DNA of 64,000 nucleotides from Agrococcus jejuensis (GCF_900099705.1 NZ_LT629695.1:992001-1056000); one strand, 5' to 3'; positions 1 through 12,616 are shown, counted from the first letter of the stretch. A program made the numbers and translations. The notes: generated from the sequence alone by a model not told the origin.

Positions 1-43
1 CCTACCGGCGGTGGATGCCGCCGATCGCCGCCCGCTGGCGGCG

Positions 44-826
44 TCAGGTGGCGGCGGGCTGCTCGGGCGCGGGCTCGGCCGCGGCATCCTCGGCGGCCTC
101 CCGCTCGCGTTCGCGCGCATCCTGCACGAGGCGGAACCAGAGGTAGAACGCGAAGAGCGCGAACGCGACCCATTCGATGGCGTAGAAGACGTTGAGCCAG
201 TTGAGCTGCGTCTGCTGCTGCGGTGGCAGCGACACGATGGTGGCGAGGGAGGCGGGGGCTGCGTCGAGCACGACGTAGCCGGAGTAGACGTCGCCGTCGA
301 AGCCCGGCCAGCGGTTGATGAGGTCGCCGACGGCCATCGCCTCGGTCGTGTCCTGCTCGAAGTCGGTGACGGTGGGCGACTCGCTCGGCAGGTAGCGGCC
401 GACGATCGTCGTCGGGTCGAGGTCGACGTCGTCGATCGCCGCCTCCGCCTCGGCGCGCGTGGGCGCCCAGCCGATCGCGACGGCGAGGGAGTCGCCGGCG
501 TCGGTGATGGCCCGGGCAGTGAGCCAGGCGCCGCTCGTGCCGTCCTGGTCGCGGCCGACGATCGTGAGGAACGAGTCGGGATCGATCGTCGCCGTCGTCT
601 CGATCATGCGTCCGCCGGCCTCCGCCGTCAGCGGCTGCTGCGGCTCGGCGACGGAGTCGAGCGCGACGGGCGTCTCGGTGTCGCGCTCGTCCGCCTGCCC
701 CTGCTCGACGGCCCGGCCGATCTGCCACTGCCCGAGGGCGGCGAAGATCGCGGCGACGGCGAGCGCGAACAGCAGCGCCCCGATCCATCGGGGGCGCCTC
801 GCGACGTCGAGGAAGCTGGGATGCAC
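44..826 (-). CDS. SURF1-family cytochrome oxidase assembly protein
   Basis: Predicted integral membrane factor that helps insert or maintain heme a in the aa3-type cytochrome c oxidase. The 260-aa protein has the family layout: an N-terminal membrane segment (about residues 14-32) ending in the SURF1 motif LGQWQIGRA, a large extracytoplasmic domain, and a C-terminal membrane segment (about 212-235) with NVFYAIEWVAFALF. A charged, alanine-rich tail follows. The start is the GTG before HPSFLDVARR, 8 nt after the glpD stop, so the two may be co-transcribed. Family assignment is firm; no oxidase genes are in the window. Confidence 0.9.
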   Translation of the reverse strand: MHPSFLDVARRPRWIGALLFALAVAAIFAALGQWQIGRAVEQGQADERDTETPVALDSVAEPQQPLTAEAGGRMIETTATIDPDSFLTIVGRDQDGTSGAWLTARAITDAGDSLAVAIGWAPTRAEAEAAIDDVDLDPTTIVGRYLPSESPTVTDFEQDTTEAMAVGDLINRWPGFDGDVYSGYVVLDAAPASLATIVSLPPQQQTQLNWLNVFYAIEWVAFALFAFYLWFRLVQDAREREREAAEDAAAEPAPEQPAAT

Positions 827-834
827 GCTGTCGA

Positions 835-2622
835 TCAGGTGCCGCGGGTGCCGACGGGCTCGACGACCGGCAGCGCGCCGAGCGGCACGATGTCGGGCGC
901 CTCGAGGCGGGCGCGGTCGGCGGACTCGTCGTCGGGCAGCTCCTGGCTGGCGAGCTCGGCGGCGACGCGCTTGTTGTACGTGTTGATCTCGTTCTCGACG
1001 CGCTCGTCGTCCCAGCCGAGCACCTCGGCCATGATGCGCGCGGCGACGGGCGCTGCGGCGACGCCGCGGTCCCACGCCTCGATCGAGATGCGCGTGCGAC
1101 GCGCGAGCACGTCGTCGAGGTGCAGCGCGCCCTCGGCGAGGCACGCGTAGCGCACCTCGGCACCGAGGTAGTCGTCGGCGCCCGGCAGCGGCTCGGCGAG
1201 CTCGGGACGCTCGCGGATGATGTCGAGCAGGTCGTCGGTCAGCACGCCGTACCGGTTGAGCAGGTGCTCGACGCGGTGCTTGTGCAGGCCGAACGCCTTC
1301 GCGATCTTGCCGCGCTTGTTCCACGCGGCGCGGTAGCCGACGGCGCCGAGCAGCGGGATGTCCTCCGTGCACGACGCGGGCACCTTGCCGTCGATGGCCG
1401 AGACGGCCTCGTCGATCGCATCCTTCGCCATCACGCGGTACGTCGTCCACTTGCCGCCCGCGATCATCACGAGTCCCGGCACGGTGTGCGACACGTGGTG
1501 CTCGCGCGACAGGTTCGCGGTCGTCGATCCCTCGGCGGCGGCGAGCAGCGGACGCAGGCCCGCGTAGACGCCCTCGACGTCGGAGCGGGTGAGCTTCGTC
1601 GCGAGCACCGAGTTGACGTGCTCGAGGATGTAGTCGATGTCGGCGGCCGTCGCGGCCGGGTGCGCCTTGTCGAGCTCCCAGTCGGTGTCGGTCGTGCCGA
1701 TGATCCAGTGGCGACCCCACGGGATCACGAACAGCACCGACTTCTCGGTGCGCAGCAGCAGGCCCATCGACGAGTGGAAGCGGTCGCGCGGCACCACGAG
1801 GTGCACGCCCTTCGACGCGCGCACGCGGAAGTCGCTGCGCGAGCCGACCATCGCCTGCGTGTCGCCCGTCCACACGCCGGTCGCGTTCACGACCTGCTTC
1901 GCGCGGATCTCGAAGCGCTCGCCCGTCTCGTAGTCGTGCGCCTGGATGCCGACGACGCGCTCGCCGACCTTGAGGAAGCCCTCGGCGCGCACGCGGCTCG
2001 CGACGTGGGCGCCGTAGAACGACGCCGTGCGCGCGAGCTCGGCGACGTAGCGGGCGTCGTCGACCTGCGCGTCGTAGTACGTGAGTCCGCCTGCGAGCGC
2101 GTTCGGGTCGAGCGACGGGATCTGCTTGAGCATCTGCTTCTTCGACAGGTGCTTGTGCATCGGCACGCCCGGACGCATGAGGCCCGTGTAGCTGAACGCG
2201 TCGTACAGCGCCATGCCGGCCCCGATGTAGGCGCGCTCGATCTGGTTCGTGAGCGGGTAGAGGAAGCGCACGGGCTTCACGAGGTGCGGCGCGATGCGCT
2301 GCAGCAGCAGGCCGCGCTCGATGAGCGCCTCGCGCACGAGGCCGAAGTTGCCCTGCTCGAGGTAGCGGATGCCGCCGTGGATGAGCTTCGACGAGCGGCT
2401 CGAGGTGCCCGATGCGAAGTCGCGCGCCTCGACGATGCCCACGCGCAGGCCGCGCGTGACGGCGTCGAGCGCGGAGCCGACGCCCACGATGCCGCCGCCG
2501 ATCACGAGCACGTCGAGCTCGCGATCCTTCATGGTTGCGAGGGCGCTCGCGCGCTCCTCCGGACCGAGGTTGGCCGATCGACGCACGCTCTTCGCCTGCG
2601 TCGTCTGCTGCTTGCCTGCCAT
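835..2622 (-). CDS. glpD: FAD-dependent glycerol-3-phosphate dehydrogenase
   Basis: Oxidises glycerol-3-phosphate to dihydroxyacetone phosphate and passes electrons to the quinone pool at the membrane. The 595-aa protein has an N-terminal dinucleotide-binding motif (VLVIGGGIVGVGSALDA), the family segment SSKLIHGGIRYLE, and the C-terminal DAO_C helical domain. The ATG start at MAGKQQTTQ has a strong GGGGAGG ribosome-binding site 5 nt upstream. An N-terminal extension of about 30 residues precedes the FAD domain. It follows guaB3 after a 62-nt gap, and SURF1 follows it closely. Confidence 0.95.
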   Translation of the reverse strand: MAGKQQTTQAKSVRRSANLGPEERASALATMKDRELDVLVIGGGIVGVGSALDAVTRGLRVGIVEARDFASGTSSRSSKLIHGGIRYLEQGNFGLVREALIERGLLLQRIAPHLVKPVRFLYPLTNQIERAYIGAGMALYDAFSYTGLMRPGVPMHKHLSKKQMLKQIPSLDPNALAGGLTYYDAQVDDARYVAELARTASFYGAHVASRVRAEGFLKVGERVVGIQAHDYETGERFEIRAKQVVNATGVWTGDTQAMVGSRSDFRVRASKGVHLVVPRDRFHSSMGLLLRTEKSVLFVIPWGRHWIIGTTDTDWELDKAHPAATAADIDYILEHVNSVLATKLTRSDVEGVYAGLRPLLAAAEGSTTANLSREHHVSHTVPGLVMIAGGKWTTYRVMAKDAIDEAVSAIDGKVPASCTEDIPLLGAVGYRAAWNKRGKIAKAFGLHKHRVEHLLNRYGVLTDDLLDIIRERPELAEPLPGADDYLGAEVRYACLAEGALHLDDVLARRTRISIEAWDRGVAAAPVAARIMAEVLGWDDERVENEINTYNKRVAAELASQELPDDESADRARLEAPDIVPLGALPVVEPVGTRGT

Positions 2623-2684
2623 GTGCCTCCCCTTTCCCTTGCGGGATCCTTCGGGCCCAGTGGGTCCTTCGCCGTTCGTCGGCG

Positions 2685-3800
2685 TCAGCGTCGCGGTGCC
2701 ACCACGACGTCGATGCGCTGGAACTCCTTGACGTCCTTGTAGCCCGTCGTCGCGAGCGCCTTGCGCACCGCACCGACGATGTTGGCCGTGCCGTCGGCGA
2801 CGGGCGCCGGCCCGTTGAGCACGACCTCGAGGTCGCCGACCTGCTCGACCTGCACGCGGTTGCCGCGCGGCAGCTTCTGGTTGTGCGCCTCGGGGCCCCA
2901 GTGCCAGCCGCGGCCCGGCGCATCCGTCGCTCGTGCGAGCGCCGTGCCGAGCATCGCAGCATCCGCGCCGCATGCGAACGCCTTGACGAGGTCGCCGGAG
3001 GTGCCGAGCGAGCCGTCGGCGATGACCTGCACGTAGCGGCCACCCGACTCGTCGAGGTAGTCGCGGCGCGCGGCGGCGACGTCGCTCACGGCGGTCGCCA
3101 TGGGCGCGTGGATGCCGAGCACCGAGCGGCTCGTCGACGCCGCGCCGCCGCCGAAGCCCACGAGCACGCCTGCCGCGCCGGTGCGCATGAGGTGCAGCGC
3201 CGCCGTGTACGTGACGACGCCGCCGACGATGACGGGCACGTCGAGCTCGTAGATGAACTGCTTGAGGTTGAGCGCCTCGCCCGTCTTCGTGACGTGCTCG
3301 GCGGAGACGGTGCTGCCGCGGATCACGAAGAGGTCGACGCCCGCCTCGATGACGGTCTGCTGGTGCTCCTGCACCGCCTGCGGGCTCAGCGAGCCTGCGA
3401 CGGTCACGCCTGCCGTGCGGATCTCGGAGAGGCGCTGGCGGATGAGCTCGGGCTTCACCGGCTCGGCGTAGATCTCGCGCATGCGGCTCGTCGCGAGGTC
3501 GGCGGGCAGGCCCGCGATCTCGGCGAGCAGCGGCTCGGGGTCGTCGTAGCGCGTCCACACGCCCTCGAGGTTGAGCACGCCGAGGCCGCCGGCGCGTCCG
3601 AGCGCGATGGCGGTGCGCGGGCTCATGACCGAGTCGGTCGGAGCGCCCAGCACGGGCATCTCGAAGCGGAACGCGTCGATCTGCCATGCGAGCGAGACGA
3701 CGTCGCTGTCGCGGGTGCGCCTCGTCGGCACCACCGCGACGTCGTCGAATCCGTACGCCGGTCGTGCGCTCTTCGCCAGTCCGAGCTCGATCTCCGCCAC
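2685..3800 (-). CDS. guaB3: GuaB3-family IMP dehydrogenase-related protein
   Basis: Member of the IMPDH/GMPR TIM-barrel family, of the short type found beside true IMPDH in actinobacteria. At 371 aa it lacks the CBS domains present in GuaB. The N-terminus (VAEIELGLAKSARPAYGF) matches the mycobacterial GuaB3 type, which supports the GTG start. The loop that carries the catalytic cysteine in IMPDH reads RGSTVSAEHV here, and the only cysteine visible (in AFACGADAAMLG) is far from that loop. The nucleotide-phosphate region VLVGFGGGAA and FACGADAAMLG are kept. Its reaction is uncertain; a regulatory or atypical reductase role is possible. Confidence 0.85.
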   Translation of the reverse strand: MAEIELGLAKSARPAYGFDDVAVVPTRRTRDSDVVSLAWQIDAFRFEMPVLGAPTDSVMSPRTAIALGRAGGLGVLNLEGVWTRYDDPEPLLAEIAGLPADLATSRMREIYAEPVKPELIRQRLSEIRTAGVTVAGSLSPQAVQEHQQTVIEAGVDLFVIRGSTVSAEHVTKTGEALNLKQFIYELDVPVIVGGVVTYTAALHLMRTGAAGVLVGFGGGAASTSRSVLGIHAPMATAVSDVAAARRDYLDESGGRYVQVIADGSLGTSGDLVKAFACGADAAMLGTALARATDAPGRGWHWGPEAHNQKLPRGNRVQVEQVGDLEVVLNGPAPVADGTANIVGAVRKALATTGYKDVKEFQRIDVVVAPRR

Positions 3801-3886
3801 GTCCTCCAGCCTAGTGCCGTGCGGAGGCTGCCTCTGGCGGCTTCGCCCAGGGCGATGTGCTCGCCACCGCCGGGCGCCCAATTCCC

Positions 3887-3998
3887 CGTTGCCAGGTGGA
3901 CTTCTCGTTGCGAGGTGGACTTCTCGTTGCGAGGTGGACGTCTCGCGTCGAGGTGCGCCTGCAGCCGCACCTCGACGCGAGCAGCGCACCTCGCAACG
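3887..3998. repeat. 19-bp repeat array with palindrome (copy 1)
   Basis: Three direct 19-bp units lie head to tail at 3887-3905, 3906-3924 and 3925-3943; the consensus is CGTTGCGAGGTGGACTTCT. A perfect 14-bp inverted repeat follows (CGCGTCGAGGTGCG at 3944-3957 and its complement at 3966-3979), then an inverted half-unit ending in CACCTCGCAACG at 3998. The array fills most of the gap between guaB3 and the padR-like gene. Related arrays occur at 5594-5698 and 6715-6838. No coding potential is apparent. Confidence 0.85.
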
Positions 3999-4020
3999 GC
4001 AGAGCGAGGCGACGCGAGCG

Positions 4021-4671
4021 TCAGCGACCGAGGATCGCGCGGATGCGGGCGGCCGCCGCATCCACCTCCGCCAGCACCTCGCGGGCGGATGCCGCAGTGA
4101 CGGACGCGCCGCGCACGAGCGTGCGCACCTCGGCGCGCATGCGAGTGACGGCGAGGTCGACCTCGTGCACGGCGGCGCGCAGGTCGGCCCGGTCGTCAGC
4201 GCGCGGCTCGGATCGCCCGTGCGGCGTCGACGACGCGGGCTCGGGGTCCGGGGCGCTCGCTGGCCGCGACGACGAGCGCGTCGACCGCGCGTCGCGCTCG
4301 GCGGCGGCGAGGTCGGCGCGCAGCGTGCGCATCGCGTCGCGCACGCCGCCGCGCACCTCGTCCGCGAGGCGTCGCACGGAGTCGCCGATCTCGGTCTCGA
4401 GCGCGTCGAGCTCGCCCTGCCGCTCGGCGAGGTGCGCGCGTCCCGCATCCGTGATCACGTACTGCGTGCGGCGCCCGTCGGCGTGCTTCTCGACGAGCCC
4501 CTCCTCCTCGAGTCGAGACAGCCGGGGATAGATGGTGCCCGCCGACGGCTGGTACGTGCCGCCGAAGCGGCGCTCGAGCGCCTGCATGACCTCGTACCCG
4601 TGCTTCGGCGACTCGGCGAGCAGCGCGAGCAGGTAGAGGCGCAGCGCGCCGTGCGCGAAGACGGGGCTCAC
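4021..4671 (-). CDS. PadR-family transcriptional regulator
   Basis: Winged-helix repressor of the PadR family. Residues about 5-75 hold the DNA-binding domain, with LYLLALLAESPKHGYEVMQA, the sensor-like GTYQPSAGTIYPRLSRLE and the wing VEKHADGRRTQYVITDAGR. The remaining two thirds is helical and acidic/alanine-rich, likely dimerisation. The GTG start overlaps the DUF4097 stop by 4 nt (GTGA), so both are one transcription unit. It probably autoregulates through the CGCGATATATCGCG-type sites at 5532-5569; that link is inference from position. Confidence 0.93.
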   Translation of the reverse strand: MSPVFAHGALRLYLLALLAESPKHGYEVMQALERRFGGTYQPSAGTIYPRLSRLEEEGLVEKHADGRRTQYVITDAGRAHLAERQGELDALETEIGDSVRRLADEVRGGVRDAMRTLRADLAAAERDARSTRSSSRPASAPDPEPASSTPHGRSEPRADDRADLRAAVHEVDLAVTRMRAEVRTLVRGASVTAASAREVLAEVDAAAARIRAILGR

Positions 4672-5507
4672 CGACGCACGACCGTCTGGTCGCCGGAGAC
4701 CGAGTTGAGCGTCACGCGGGCGGGCGCGCCCGCGCCGGGCTCCGAGTGCCGGCCGCCGCGCCTCGGCATCGCGACGCCCGCGACGCTGCCGCGGCCGCTC
4801 ACGGTGTTCGTGACGACCTCGAGGGCGACGTCGGGGTCGACGCGGATGGTCGCGTCGCTCGAGACGCCGTTGACCGAGATCGAGTCGACGGGGCCGTGCA
4901 CGTCGAGCAGGACGTCGCCCGAGACGGTGTCGATGCCGACGCGGCGCGACGAGCCCGAGACCGTGACCTCGCCGCTGACGGCGTGCACCTGCACGTCGCC
5001 GTCGAGCCCCGTCGCCTCGACGTCGCCCGAGACGGTGTTGACCTGCACGGCGCCCGTGACGCCGTCGAGCTGCACGTCGCCGGAGACGGTGCTGACGTCG
5101 GCGCCCGCCGTGACGCCCGAGACGAGGCCCTGCGCCGTGACCTGCCCGTAGGTGAGCGACACGTGCCGCGGCACGAGGATGCTCACCTCGACGCGGCCTC
5201 GCTCGGTGCCGAGCGACTTGAGCGAGTCGATGAGGTTCGACCAGCGCAGCAGCGGATGCGCGACGGTGAGCGCGCCGTCGTCGAGCGAGATCTCGAGGTC
5301 GCGGCCGTCGACGCGGTGCACCTCGACGCGCGCCCAGGGCTCGTCGTGACCGACGACGTCGACGGTGCCGGCGATGACGCCGACCTTGAGCCGGCGCACG
5401 CCCTCGAGGGTGATGGTGCGGGTGTCGCCCGGTCGCACCGTCCAGCGCTCGGCGCTCGAGTCGGCGGGCGTCGTGCCGTCGAACGGCTCGTGCTCGGTGG
5501 TGTCCAT
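4668..5507 (-). CDS. DUF4097-family beta-repeat protein
   Basis: Predicted adhesin-like beta-solenoid protein of unknown role, 279 aa. After about 100 residues it shows a run of short beta repeats with the recurring core TVSGDV (STVSGDVQL, NTVSGDVEA, HAVSGEVTV, DTVSGDVLL, NTVSGRG, NSVSGDQ). No signal peptide or membrane segment is seen, so a cytoplasmic location is likely. The start is the ATG at MDTTEHEP with GAGGAG 6 nt upstream. It is the first gene of a two-gene operon with a PadR regulator, a pairing common in actinobacteria. Confidence 0.88.
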   Translation of the reverse strand: MDTTEHEPFDGTTPADSSAERWTVRPGDTRTITLEGVRRLKVGVIAGTVDVVGHDEPWARVEVHRVDGRDLEISLDDGALTVAHPLLRWSNLIDSLKSLGTERGRVEVSILVPRHVSLTYGQVTAQGLVSGVTAGADVSTVSGDVQLDGVTGAVQVNTVSGDVEATGLDGDVQVHAVSGEVTVSGSSRRVGIDTVSGDVLLDVHGPVDSISVNGVSSDATIRVDPDVALEVVTNTVSGRGSVAGVAMPRRGGRHSEPGAGAPARVTLNSVSGDQTVVRR

Positions 5508-5531
5508 GGCTGCTCCTCGTGTGCGCTCGTT

Positions 5532-5569
5532 CGCGATATATCGCGTCCTGTCCAACACGATATATCGCG
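5532..5569. promoter_or_regulatory. Twin palindromic operator upstream of DUF4097-padR
   Basis: A perfect 14-bp palindrome CGCGATATATCGCG lies at 5532-5545, and a near-identical site CACGATATATCGCG at 5556-5569. They form a direct repeat with a 24-bp period and share the flank GTCCT. Both lie 25-62 bp upstream of the DUF4097 start. Placement suggests operators for the PadR protein of the same operon; AT-rich palindromes of this kind are typical PadR targets. Confidence 0.7.
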
Positions 5570-5593
5570 TCCTCGCATCCCGCAACCCTCCCC

Positions 5594-5698
5594 CGTTGCG
5601 AGGTGCGGCTGGTGCGCCGTCCAAGCTTTCGAGGTGCGCTTGCTGCATTGAGGTGCTGTTGCAACCGCACCTCAATGCAGCAAGCGCACCTCGGAACG
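5594..5698. repeat. GAGGTG-family palindromic repeat (copy 2)
   Basis: Begins with CGTTGCGAGGTGCG (5594) and contains a perfect 25-bp inverted repeat: the arm at 5631-5655 starts GAGGTGCGCTTGCTGCATTG and its complement is at 5668-5692, with a 12-nt loop at 5656-5667. It ends in CACCTCGGAACG. It sits between the PadR-operon promoter and the 3' end of the next gene. It belongs to the same family as 3887-3998 and 6715-6838. Confidence 0.85.
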
Positions 5699-5701
5699 CG
5701 A

Positions 5702-6628
5702 TCAGGAGAGGAGGCGCACGCCTGTCGGCAGCACTCGCTCCTGCTGCGGCAGGCCAGTCGCGCGAAGGATGCGCTCGAGGCGCTCGGGGCGGATCACGTC
5801 ATCCCACGTCCATCGACAGACGTCCGACGCCACGCGCATCGCATCCTCACGGCGCTTCTCGCTCACGAGCGCATCGACGCCGGTGCGCCCCTCGGCAGCT
5901 GCGAGCGAGCCGTACTTCATGAGCCCGTCGAACTCGCCGAGCAGCCAACGCTCGCCGCGTCGCCAGCCGAAGTCGGCTCGGAACTCCCCGAGGTGCGTGC
6001 GCACGACCACCTGGAGCTGCGGCACAGGGAAGCCCAGCAGCGCGATGGCGACCCGGCTGCGGGACTCGCCGACCGATTCCGACCGAGCATCGGCGAAGGC
6101 GATCGACCAACGAGCCCGCACCCTGCCCTGCTTGCTCTGGTGCAGCAGTGCGCGCTCGATGTCGGGCTTCGTCACGACGCCCGTGGCGAGCGCGGCATCC
6201 ATCGCAGGGATCCCGTCGCTGGGGATGCGCCGTCGCCCGAGATCGGCAAGCGTCCACGCCACGCTCGAGCATCGGAGCCCGTCGACCTCGACGACATGCT
6301 CGGGTCGGATCGGCAGATGCGAGTTCCGAACCCCGGCCCGCCCGCCCGACATCGACGGGTCGCCGGTGCTGAACACGTACCGCGGCTCCGTGCCGAACGG
6401 GAGGCCATGGAGCATTGCGGCCGACTCCAGCGCGAAGACGATGCGCGGACGTGCGATGCCGACCGCTCGCACACGTGCTCGGTACCGATCCTCGACACCT
6501 GCCGAGTCCTGAGCGGTCGCGTCGACATAGCTGCCGCGACGGATCTGGCGGAGCGCACGGGATCTCGAGGGGACGAGGCCGAGCGCCTTCGCCTGCGAGG
6601 TCTGGACGATGTCGAGCGGGTCGGGCAT
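5702..6628 (-). CDS. AbiEi-like N-terminus with DUF559/Vsr-like C-terminal domain
   Basis: 308-aa protein of a type frequent in actinobacteria. The N-terminus (residues about 5-55: a small HTH-like region with RSRALRQIRRGSYVDA) resembles the winged-helix of AbiEi-type antitoxins. The middle has FALESAAMLHGLPF. The C-terminal third has a nuclease-like core, with FRADFGWRRGERWLLGEFDG giving an acidic D-x(n)-E pattern as in DUF559/Vsr-like endonuclease folds. No partner toxin (AbiEii) is adjacent. Start at MPDPLDIVQ. It is flanked on both sides by copies of the GAGGTG repeat. Function unknown; domain calls are by eye. Confidence 0.65.
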   Translation of the reverse strand: MPDPLDIVQTSQAKALGLVPSRSRALRQIRRGSYVDATAQDSAGVEDRYRARVRAVGIARPRIVFALESAAMLHGLPFGTEPRYVFSTGDPSMSGGRAGVRNSHLPIRPEHVVEVDGLRCSSVAWTLADLGRRRIPSDGIPAMDAALATGVVTKPDIERALLHQSKQGRVRARWSIAFADARSESVGESRSRVAIALLGFPVPQLQVVVRTHLGEFRADFGWRRGERWLLGEFDGLMKYGSLAAAEGRTGVDALVSEKRREDAMRVASDVCRWTWDDVIRPERLERILRATGLPQQERVLPTGVRLLS

Positions 6629-6714
6629 GCCGGTAGCATCCGTCACCGGATGGCGAGCAGACCTGCGCGGGAGACCGCCTGTGGACGGCCGTCGCCTGTG
6701 AGGGACGCACCACC

Positions 6715-6838
6715 CGTTGCGAGGTGGGGTTGCTGCATTCGGGTGCGGTTGCAACAGCACCTCAATGCAACAACCGCACCTCGGAACCGCCCACGGTGCA
6801 CGAAGCGCACCTCATTGCACGAAGCGCACCTCGCAACG
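6715..6838. repeat. GAGGTG-family repeat array (copy 3)
   Basis: Starts CGTTGCGAGGTGGGG at 6715 and holds an imperfect inverted repeat around the GGTTGCAAC loop (6727-6784). Two direct copies of GCACGAAGCGCACCTC with a 19-bp period follow (from 6798 and 6817), and it ends CACCTCGCAACG at 6838. The 19-bp period and the unit match, on the other strand, the tandem units at 3887-3943. It lies between the 5' end of the AbiEi-like gene and the guaB stop codon. Confidence 0.8.
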
Positions 6839-6840
6839 GG

Positions 6841-9880
<3,040 letters not shown>

Positions 9881-9881
<1 letters not shown>

Positions 9882-10864
9882 TGCTCGACGTCCTGCTCGG
9901 CTCGCTCAGCGAGCTCATCTCGGCCTCGTCGGCGGCGTACGCGCTCGCCGCCATCGGCCTCGGCATCCACTTCGGCTACGCGGGCCTGCTGAACTTCGGC
10001 CAGGCCGGGTTCATGGCCATCGGCGCCTACGCGTTCGCGATCTTCACGAGCCTCGTGAACCCGACCGACGCCTGGGGCTGGCCGCCCGCGCTGTCGCTGC
10101 TCGCAGCGACGCTCGTCGGCATCGCCGCCGCCACGGTGTTCGCGCTCATCCTCGGCATCCCCACGCTGCGCCTGCGCGGCGACTACCTCGCGATCGTCAC
10201 GATCGCGAGCGCCGAGATCGTGCGCTTCACGGTGCGCACCCAGGACCTCACCGAGGTCACGGGCGGCTCGCAGGGCATCCGCGGCACCGACTTCAAGGGC
10301 GACATCCAGGCCGTCAACGACGGTCTCCTCGACCTGTCGAACAACACCTGGTACACGCTCGTGAGCTGGATCATCGTGATCATCGCGATCATCCTCGTGT
10401 GGGGCCTCATGCGCAGCCCGTGGGGCCGCGTCATCAAGGGCATCCGCGAGGACGAGGATGCGGTGCGCTCGCTCGGCAAGAACGTGTACGCCTACAAGAT
10501 GCAGGCGCTCGTGCTCGGCGGCGTCATCGGCGCCATCGCCGGCATCCTGTTCATCTTCCCCCGTGCCGTGCAGCCCGACAGCTTCGCCACCACCCTCACG
10601 TTCAACGTGTGGACGGCGCTGCTGCTCGGCGGTGCGGCGACGGTCCTCGGGCCCGTGCTCGGCGGCGTGCTGTTCTGGTTCCTGCTGTCGTTCGTGCGTG
10701 GCCTCATCGGCGAGCTCCACGATCTCGGCCTCTTCGGCGCCATGTCGGCGACGCAGGCCGGCCAGCTCGCGTTCGTCGCCGTCGGCGTCGCCCTCGTCGT
10801 CCTCGTGGTCTTCCGACCGCAAGGGATCATGGGGAACAAGAAGGAGCTGTCGTTCAATGTCTAG
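9881..10864 (+). CDS. livM: Branched-chain amino-acid ABC permease LivM
   Basis: Second membrane subunit of the importer, 327 aa, with about nine hydrophobic segments. Family marks include HFGYAGLLNFGQAGFMAIGAY, PTLRLRGDYLAIVTIASAEI and the C-terminal VFRPQGIMG. The ATG shares one base with the livH stop (TGATG), and the 3' end overlaps livG by 8 nt, so the operon is translationally coupled. Confidence 0.95.
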
Positions 10865-11782
10865 CGCCACGAAGACCCACCACCTCGTCCAGGGCGAGGT
10901 GGGCCCCGGCTGCGCGAAGGTCGACCCGATCGTCGTCGCCGACGCCGTGAAGCGGCAGTTCGGCGGCCTCACCGCCGTCGACGTCGCCCACGTCGAGATC
11001 CCCCGCGGCGCCATCACGGCGCTCATCGGCCCCAACGGCGCAGGCAAGACGACGTTCTTCAACCTGCTCACCGGCTTCGACAAGCCCAACGAGGGCACGT
11101 GGTCGTTCGAGGGGCAGTCCCTCGCGGGCGTCCCCGCCTACAAGGTCGCCCGCCGCGGCATGGTGCGCACGTTCCAGCTCACCAAGTCGCTCGGACGCCT
11201 CACCGTGCTGCAGAACATGCTGCTCGGCGCCACGGGTCAGCGCGGCGAGCGCTTCTTCTCCGCCTTCTGGTCGTTCCTCTGGAAGGGCCAGGAGCAGGAG
11301 AACATCGCCCGCGCCGACGACCTCCTCGCCCGCTTCAAGCTCGACGCCAAGCGGGAGGACTTCGCGGCCTCCCTCTCCGGCGGCCAGCGCAAGCTGCTCG
11401 AGATGGCGCGCGCGCTGATGTCGAAGCCGACGCTCGTCATGCTCGACGAGCCGATGGCAGGCGTCAACCCGGCGCTCACGCAGTCGCTGCTCGACCACGT
11501 GCTCGGCCTCAAGGCCGACGGCATGAGCGTGCTCTTCGTCGAGCACGACATGCACATGGTGCGGCACATCTCCGACTGGGTCATCGTCATGGCAGAGGGC
11601 AAGGTCGTCGCCGAGGGTCCGCCCGAGTCGATCATGCAGGACCAGGCCGTCGTCGACGCGTACCTCGGTGCGCACCACGACACCGACCTCGGCACCCTCA
11701 CCAACCAGGAGATCCAGCAGATCGAGGAGGAGGCCGCCGAGGAGCTCGAGGAGATCGTCGCGGCCCGCGAGGAGGACAAGGC

Positions 11783-11786
<4 letters not shown>
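10857..11786 (+). CDS. livG: Branched-chain amino-acid ABC ATPase LivG
   Basis: Cytoplasmic ATPase of the importer, 309 aa. Walker A GPNGAGKTT, signature LSGGQRKLLEMARAL, Walker B VMLDEPMAGVNP and H-loop VEHDMHMV are all present. An extra 25-residue N-terminal stretch and an acidic Glu-rich tail (EEEAAEELEEIVAAREED) extend beyond the usual 250-260 aa. The ATG is inside the 3' end of livM, and the stop overlaps the livF start as ATGA. Confidence 0.95.
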
Positions 11787-12595
<809 letters not shown>

Positions 12596-12616
12596 TCGTC
12601 TGACGGATCGTTCGGA

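Noticed and set aside
11..3687. Very long reading frames antisense to, or in other phases of, SURF1, glpD and guaB3 (300-1000 codons)
   Set aside because: Arg/Ala/Pro-rich shadows produced by high GC; they carry no family motifs, while the opposite frames encode clear enzymes.
3887..3943. Tandem 19-bp units as a small CRISPR array
   Set aside because: Units are directly adjacent with no spacers, are part of larger inverted repeats, and no cas genes are present.
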